From CAJINA01 sp964636125 (lineage in GTDB: Bacteria > Desulfobacterota > Desulfobacteria > Desulfobacterales > CAJINA01): a DNA stretch of 64,000 nt. Made by a program: the position numbers and the translations under genes. Positions 62,801 to 64,000 of the stretch are shown piece by piece (position 1 is the stretch's first letter; the number at the start of each line of letters is the position of its first letter). Location of the stretch: NCBI GenBank assembly GCA_964636125.1, contig CAZWPX010000010.1:1-64000 (forward strand), written 5' to 3'. The notes beneath the pieces are model-generated. The model ran no database searches. It saw nothing but the letters and a program-made list of their open reading frames with translations, and had not been told where the DNA came from.

Positions 62801-64000
62801 CCCAGGTCGCCGCCATCCCCAAATCCATCGGAATCGGCCCCAGGTTCCTGCTGTTCATGACGGACGTCTACGATCACCAGACCGAGGGCGATAACGATAA
62901 TAACCTGACCCCGGTGGCCATCGAGATCAAAGCACCGGAACTGACGGTTGCGGTTTCCGTTGACTCGGCTATTTCCGCCGGCAAACCGGCCACCGTGTCC
63001 TGGACGGTCACCAACTCCGGTAACGGTGCCGCTGTCCGGCAGTGGAACGATGTTGTATTTCTCTCATCCGATGACCAACTGGATGGGGGCGACACATACC
63101 TGGCCACGGTCTGGTATCAGCCTCCCCTGGATGGAAACAGCGCCAGCTACAATGAAAGTGCCACGGTTACCATTCCGGGCGGCTTGAGCGGAAGCTGGAA
63201 CATTATCGTCGCCACGGACTATTATGACTACCAGCCTGAAGCCGACGAGACCAACAACTGGACGGCCAAAGGGGTGAACCTCAGCGCACCGGATCTGAAT
63301 CTGTCTGTCACGGAAGCGCCGGCTACTGTTGGCAACGGCGAAAGTCTAACCATAACATGGACCGTTACCAATGATGGCTCTGCCCCGGCGGACAGTACCT
63401 GGTACGAGTGGGCCATCCTCTCCGAAGATGAGTATTTCGGCAACTATGACGACATACAGCTTGCTTCCTTCTATCAAAGCGATTCCCTTGCCGCTCTTGG
63501 TTCCATAAACCGTGAGGCCAGCATAACGATCCCATGGGGCACAACCGGCACCTACACGCTGTTTGTCAAGATTGATCGTTGGAATTATGTGTCCGAAAGC
63601 GATGAAACCAACAATACCTACCAGACGGAAATAGAGATTGTATACGCTACGCCGCCGGCTGATCTGCAGGTGGATGCCGTCACCGTTACGGACGAGGCCC
63701 TGACAGGCGGGGAAATCGAGGTGGCCTGGAGGGTGACCAATCACGGAACGGCCCAGACTCAGAGCTCCGCCTGGTGGGATCGGGTTTACCTGTCATCGGA
63801 TGCCGTGTTGGAAGAATCCACAGACCTGAATCTGGGGGATTTCAAATATAATGCCGCCCTGGAGGCTGATGGCAGCTATGGCATCCTTCAGACAATTGTT
63901 CTTCCCAAAGATCTTTTGCCCCTGGGCACTGATACCGGCACCTTCACGGTTTTTGTCAAAACCGATGTATACAACTGGGTCACCGAACCGGGTGAAAGCG
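53833..64000 (+). CDS. giant LEPR-XLL surface protein with CARDB repeats (partial)
   Basis: One frame, without a stop, runs from GTG 53833 to the window end: at least 3389 codons, truncated at the 3' side. AGGGA lies nine bases upstream, and TAATAA precedes the start in frame. The N-terminus is a LEPR-XLL motif (FELENLEPRILLSGDP), a known head of very large exported proteins. About 200 linker residues follow, then five CARDB repeats (54502 to ~56400), PPC-like beta domains (~56440-57900; EPNDS.AEAN, DDDYFKINASPGDTI), and Big_5-like domains (~57940-58560). Another 13 CARDB repeats run from 58570 to the edge, the last cut. They contain PDL....PS, VSWTV.N.G, W.D.VYLS.D and the DETNN tail. A LamG-like domain lies inside the sixth repeat. 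It is probably a secreted adhesin or surface fibre. Confidence 0.9.
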   Translation, partial: MRRPEPQNLFELENLEPRILLSGDPYIMMGDVAVDPKEFPDIFEQLETSADHLSQKSTTSSHDPNQIYDPGANLDSLFDGLDDPEFFDTPAGIDSGTPADDSVEPAADSVVNEDADEHVSFQHDLLSSDYSPDPVLTLDSYQEPDIGSSTITSQLVNTLNIANAPPESDIISQDINALISINAGFVIDAEPEGDFTSLDLVPVAEVRSGTRKAMSVRTPSSAGPDLEVSITMDPISAFLNDVLSFTFTVTNVGDSATAATSWTDAVYLSKDSPYDPLSSGWEGVAELEHTGALGPGDSYQAILKFALESWSYDWVLQNTGWAFHVIVDRPTHDQPQGVVAEPNESNNQAAAIPVTYSSADINLNAVGFTAPSDMELGAPINVDLSVSNLGPDAATGIKPSQWNPWGHLTDPQIFVEVYRSDDALFHESTDTNLGQFPIMGLAPLAADGQPVTGTATLAATGVPGPGYLIFRVNEGHQNVQPETDKTNNTIVSDLINFIAPSMDLTVPTATVPQGPVQAGTNIEVSWTVENIPDASSAGRTWSDVIYLSDDDQYDNDDSYISGFSGQNPLASGSSYQQTKTITLPSNRSGSYLIFSTDGYENQPETDEANNTRVVALTVNYDPPDFVISSASVDGATPVAPGATISATYTVQNIGLGDRSSSWYDQVYLSDDAQYDSGDRLLKDQYQTGPLNALESLPTTVSLNLPSDRTGAYLLFEADGYQWFTEADETNNFHALPIAYPNPDLVVTDVTAPSTAAPGETLQVSYSVLNEGTIEATSDWSDGIYFSSDRVFDQGDTLLLSVDVAAQSPLAAATDYTLTQDVTIPDSASGWGYILVVTDKDNQQEESDDTNNSGASVLLLPMAMLPPDGSLVYTGDITTGFNTSGQQDSYSLSLKAGQKLTVAFQAQDPGLTGRIDVFDAGQTSIGSSTANDAGDSLFLQTINITADGTYTVKAGSVTGTGGYRLTVLLNTGIETESYGGASNGTPGTAQNIESSGMTLGSDRLAAVGKLEAAGSDFYAFSLSAGSHATMTLNALTDGSNVDLSLYDSAGTFLAKGQDGAANVDEFILNFYTQTGGTYYLGVEGDPDAEYSILILRGASFELEPNDGSDTANPVQYNLSILGALTRSGGSGSAESEQEPNDSIAEANDLTGNFANTGGDTYTAQAAGEISSSGDDDYFKINASPGDTIVIDETGFDTYLFLYDNTGSVLIEDDDGGNGTESRISYTFEETAYAGDYYIRADAYGTGIGSYSLTVALTTTTPLFSIEDYLVVEVNAGDNLIITTETPGDGAYESAVTLDPAVELYDPAGNLVASDDNSAADGRNADLTYTVPAEAGGKYLVKVLAVAGEGAYLVTISGTSVTAAPAYTATADSPADDTILTTYPGTYRVDFSNGLLLTTVHAGDLRINGTPADSVTVIDGNTLEFTIADAGGGDGTYLVTLAAESVSSISGQTLAAFTAFFAVDSIAPRVVSQTPATQAEIPFIQIQLLFSEEIDPATVTTADIVSFTDPAGSDIEWAVNGISADDQTLTITFSGRTLAGDYTLVIGPDIADLAGNLMDQNSNGTAGEPEDTYTAVVNLTVPDLVVSNATVPSSGSAESTIEVSWTVDNQGAGPAANTWQDEIYLSTDETYGNDTWVFTQYNMGLDLWAGQTALLFDSSYARVETPLELNQMTGGPGATLEAWVYPLSTSSSPRHVISTTAGSGSYEWAIVQKDGTWHVYNGSAAINTGIAVDVSQWQHVAAVFEPGSGITFYKSGETNPFTSTQIDYPVSDLAVTIGTNAGYVYEYYQGMIDEVRVWSAVRTEPDIVDNRAGQLAGTETGLAGYWKFDEGSGLVAVDASANGLNGTLTASSYNPPGWVSAVDDGQDNVTGYRIARQITLPSNLTAGSYYLLFMADRYTAQPEINDDNNLLAKAFAIESADLTVSSPTVNDTTPSAGTQITVDWTVTNTGSGTANSGYWYDYIYLSDNGTLDSNDTYLGYYYHNNSSGLTASPDASSSYDGTATVTLPSNALGPQNILIVADAIGYQGETDDDNNTVSVGISIDAPDLTVVTGSIAAPTDAVLGQTIEVSWIVRNVGDFATTTDWYDRIYLSNNATFEESDILLKAVYIPAPDLVATTGEYTETANVFLPETTLIGAGKYLLVVADGDGDQGETDETNNVDSKTINITAPDLTVAVTLPATDDVFSLGETISVSWDVTSAAADAEADWYDRVFISDDTVLDASDTQLLSVWTGSQTPVGTGLYYTETRDVTLPSTGHGTRYLFVTADASRNQGEADEINNSAYVRISLTAPDLDVVRVTVPTSMVSSQEVQVSYRVENIGNTSALADWTDAVYLSTDASFDAGVDTLLGSFSAADRSPLVSGADYSSIRTVRLPSVAAGTYYIFVITDSSGIQGESDETNNSMASDAITVSVPDLSITQVTAPSAAAPMQTIPVSWTVKNNGAVQAPGDWFDHIYISPNTESNDSDNILVVSHSTADKTPIAGGAEYTISRNITLPNVAVDDWYLIFVADGDQKQGESNENNNAKVSDVISIAAPDLQITNAAAPTQAAMQQAIEVTWTVTNTGSGAASAQWYDYVYLSNDTNLTLDDRKIDEFSSYDLIPIGNGESYTLTRNVTIPDITGDEATYNYLIIKTNGSNTQGEVDAVAGNNLSAALPISIQEPPDLNLAATSIPGSAAIGQTIQVGWTVTNDGPSKAFADWTDEVYLSDTDALDGSEQLLISEWISAQTPLEVGASYSVSRNVQLSTSGVGTKYLIIVVNSDGDQAEAVSDPNNNIKIVPIEINDPDLTVSSATTPTPNATWGEKVTISWTVRNVGNGAATRTWYDRVYLSQNNQLDTNDDILILSVNAGEFIPLTPYATDPVAGEYTISKEVTLPTGISGPGYFIIVTDATGDQVESDENNNIATRAVTFSAADLDVTATDVPLSASWGEQIPLYWEVTNTGSGETNTVWWDMVFLSDNETYESTDIQLASSYISPTDPVGNNGFYAVDLSETQVAAIPKSIGIGPRFLLFMTDVYDHQTEGDNDNNLTPVAIEIKAPELTVAVSVDSAISAGKPATVSWTVTNSGNGAAVRQWNDVVFLSSDDQLDGGDTYLATVWYQPPLDGNSASYNESATVTIPGGLSGSWNIIVATDYYDYQPEADETNNWTAKGVNLSAPDLNLSVTEAPATVGNGESLTITWTVTNDGSAPADSTWYEWAILSEDEYFGNYDDIQLASFYQSDSLAALGSINREASITIPWGTTGTYTLFVKIDRWNYVSESDETNNTYQTEIEIVYATPPADLQVDAVTVTDEALTGGEIEVAWRVTNHGTAQTQSSAWWDRVYLSSDAVLEESTDLNLGDFKYNAALEADGSYGILQTIVLPKDLLPLGTDTGTFTVFVKTDVYNWVTEPGES

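Noticed and set aside
55579..63744. Several minus-strand open frames opposite the giant gene (up to 438 codons)
   Set aside because: They are mirror images of the CARDB repeats, with repeated Gly/Val/Asp-rich composition; the plus-strand frame is continuous and has recognisable domains.
58570..64000. Possible CRISPR or tandem DNA repeat
   Set aside because: The periodicity (~370 bp) is that of protein repeats; DNA identity between units is low and there are no short direct repeats with spacers.

Overview
The window looks like a chromosomal segment of a Desulfobacterota bacterium, probably a strictly anaerobic sulfate reducer of the Desulfobacterales type. This is inferred from gene content: a tungsten aldehyde:ferredoxin oxidoreductase, a FadN/FadA-type beta-oxidation pair, NuoE/NuoF and RnfB-type flavin and iron-sulfur subunits, CooT, DUF3842, and many small palindromic intergenic repeats. 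No rRNA, complete tRNA or CRISPR array was seen.

Layout. (1) 0.1-7.7 kb, minus strand: a tight PrkA kinase - YeaH/DUF444 - SpoVR - second PrkA operon, ending in a dispersed inverted-repeat element. (2) 8-14.1 kb, plus strand: tungsten AOR and a small companion gene, separated by a second inverted-repeat element, then two damaged genes: a DUF4143-type ATPase without its Walker A part, and a SNF2 helicase whose SWIM zinc-finger N-terminus is out of frame. (3) 14.3-19 kb, minus strand: fadN-fadA, behind a promoter carrying a textbook TetR-type FadR operator, and an AHL-lactonase-like MBL protein. (4) 19.1-22.8 kb: a second copy of the dispersed repeat, a hairpin leader, a small conserved gene, DUF1848, dusB and a receiver-cyclase fusion. 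(5) 22.8-29.6 kb: an envelope cluster of a FlgT-like lipoprotein, a LPP20/FlgT-N-like secreted protein, a TPR-CsgG lipoprotein and a secreted five-FN3 protein. (6) 29.7-34.3 kb: a divergent purine and methylthioadenosine locus, with mtnP-apt facing mtaD - zinc alcohol dehydrogenase - purine nucleoside phosphorylase. (7) 34.6-40.1 kb: an electron-transfer operon of NuoE-like, DRTGG, NuoF-like and an RnfB-GltD fusion, followed by RseC. It has no hydrogenase catalytic subunit. (8) 40.2-53 kb: housekeeping genes, including Smr, plsY, a radical SAM protein, an IspH-UbiA fusion, cooT, DUF3842, NYN, parB-parA, an M48-TPR protease and a cyclase - GerMN - EF-G set. (9) 53.2 kb to the end: the 3' part of a tRNA-Ala gene marks an att-like junction. 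Beyond it lie about 600 bp of AT-rich, apparently gene-free DNA and then one giant reading frame, open to the window edge, for a LEPR-XLL surface protein with CARDB repeats.

The best candidates for undescribed biology are the RnfB-GltD electron-transfer operon without a hydrogenase subunit, the CsgG/FlgT/FN3 envelope cluster, the duplicated-PrkA operon, the IspH-UbiA fusion, and the giant surface protein in a probable tRNA-Ala island whose other end lies beyond base 64000. All names are from reading the sequence; no database search was possible.
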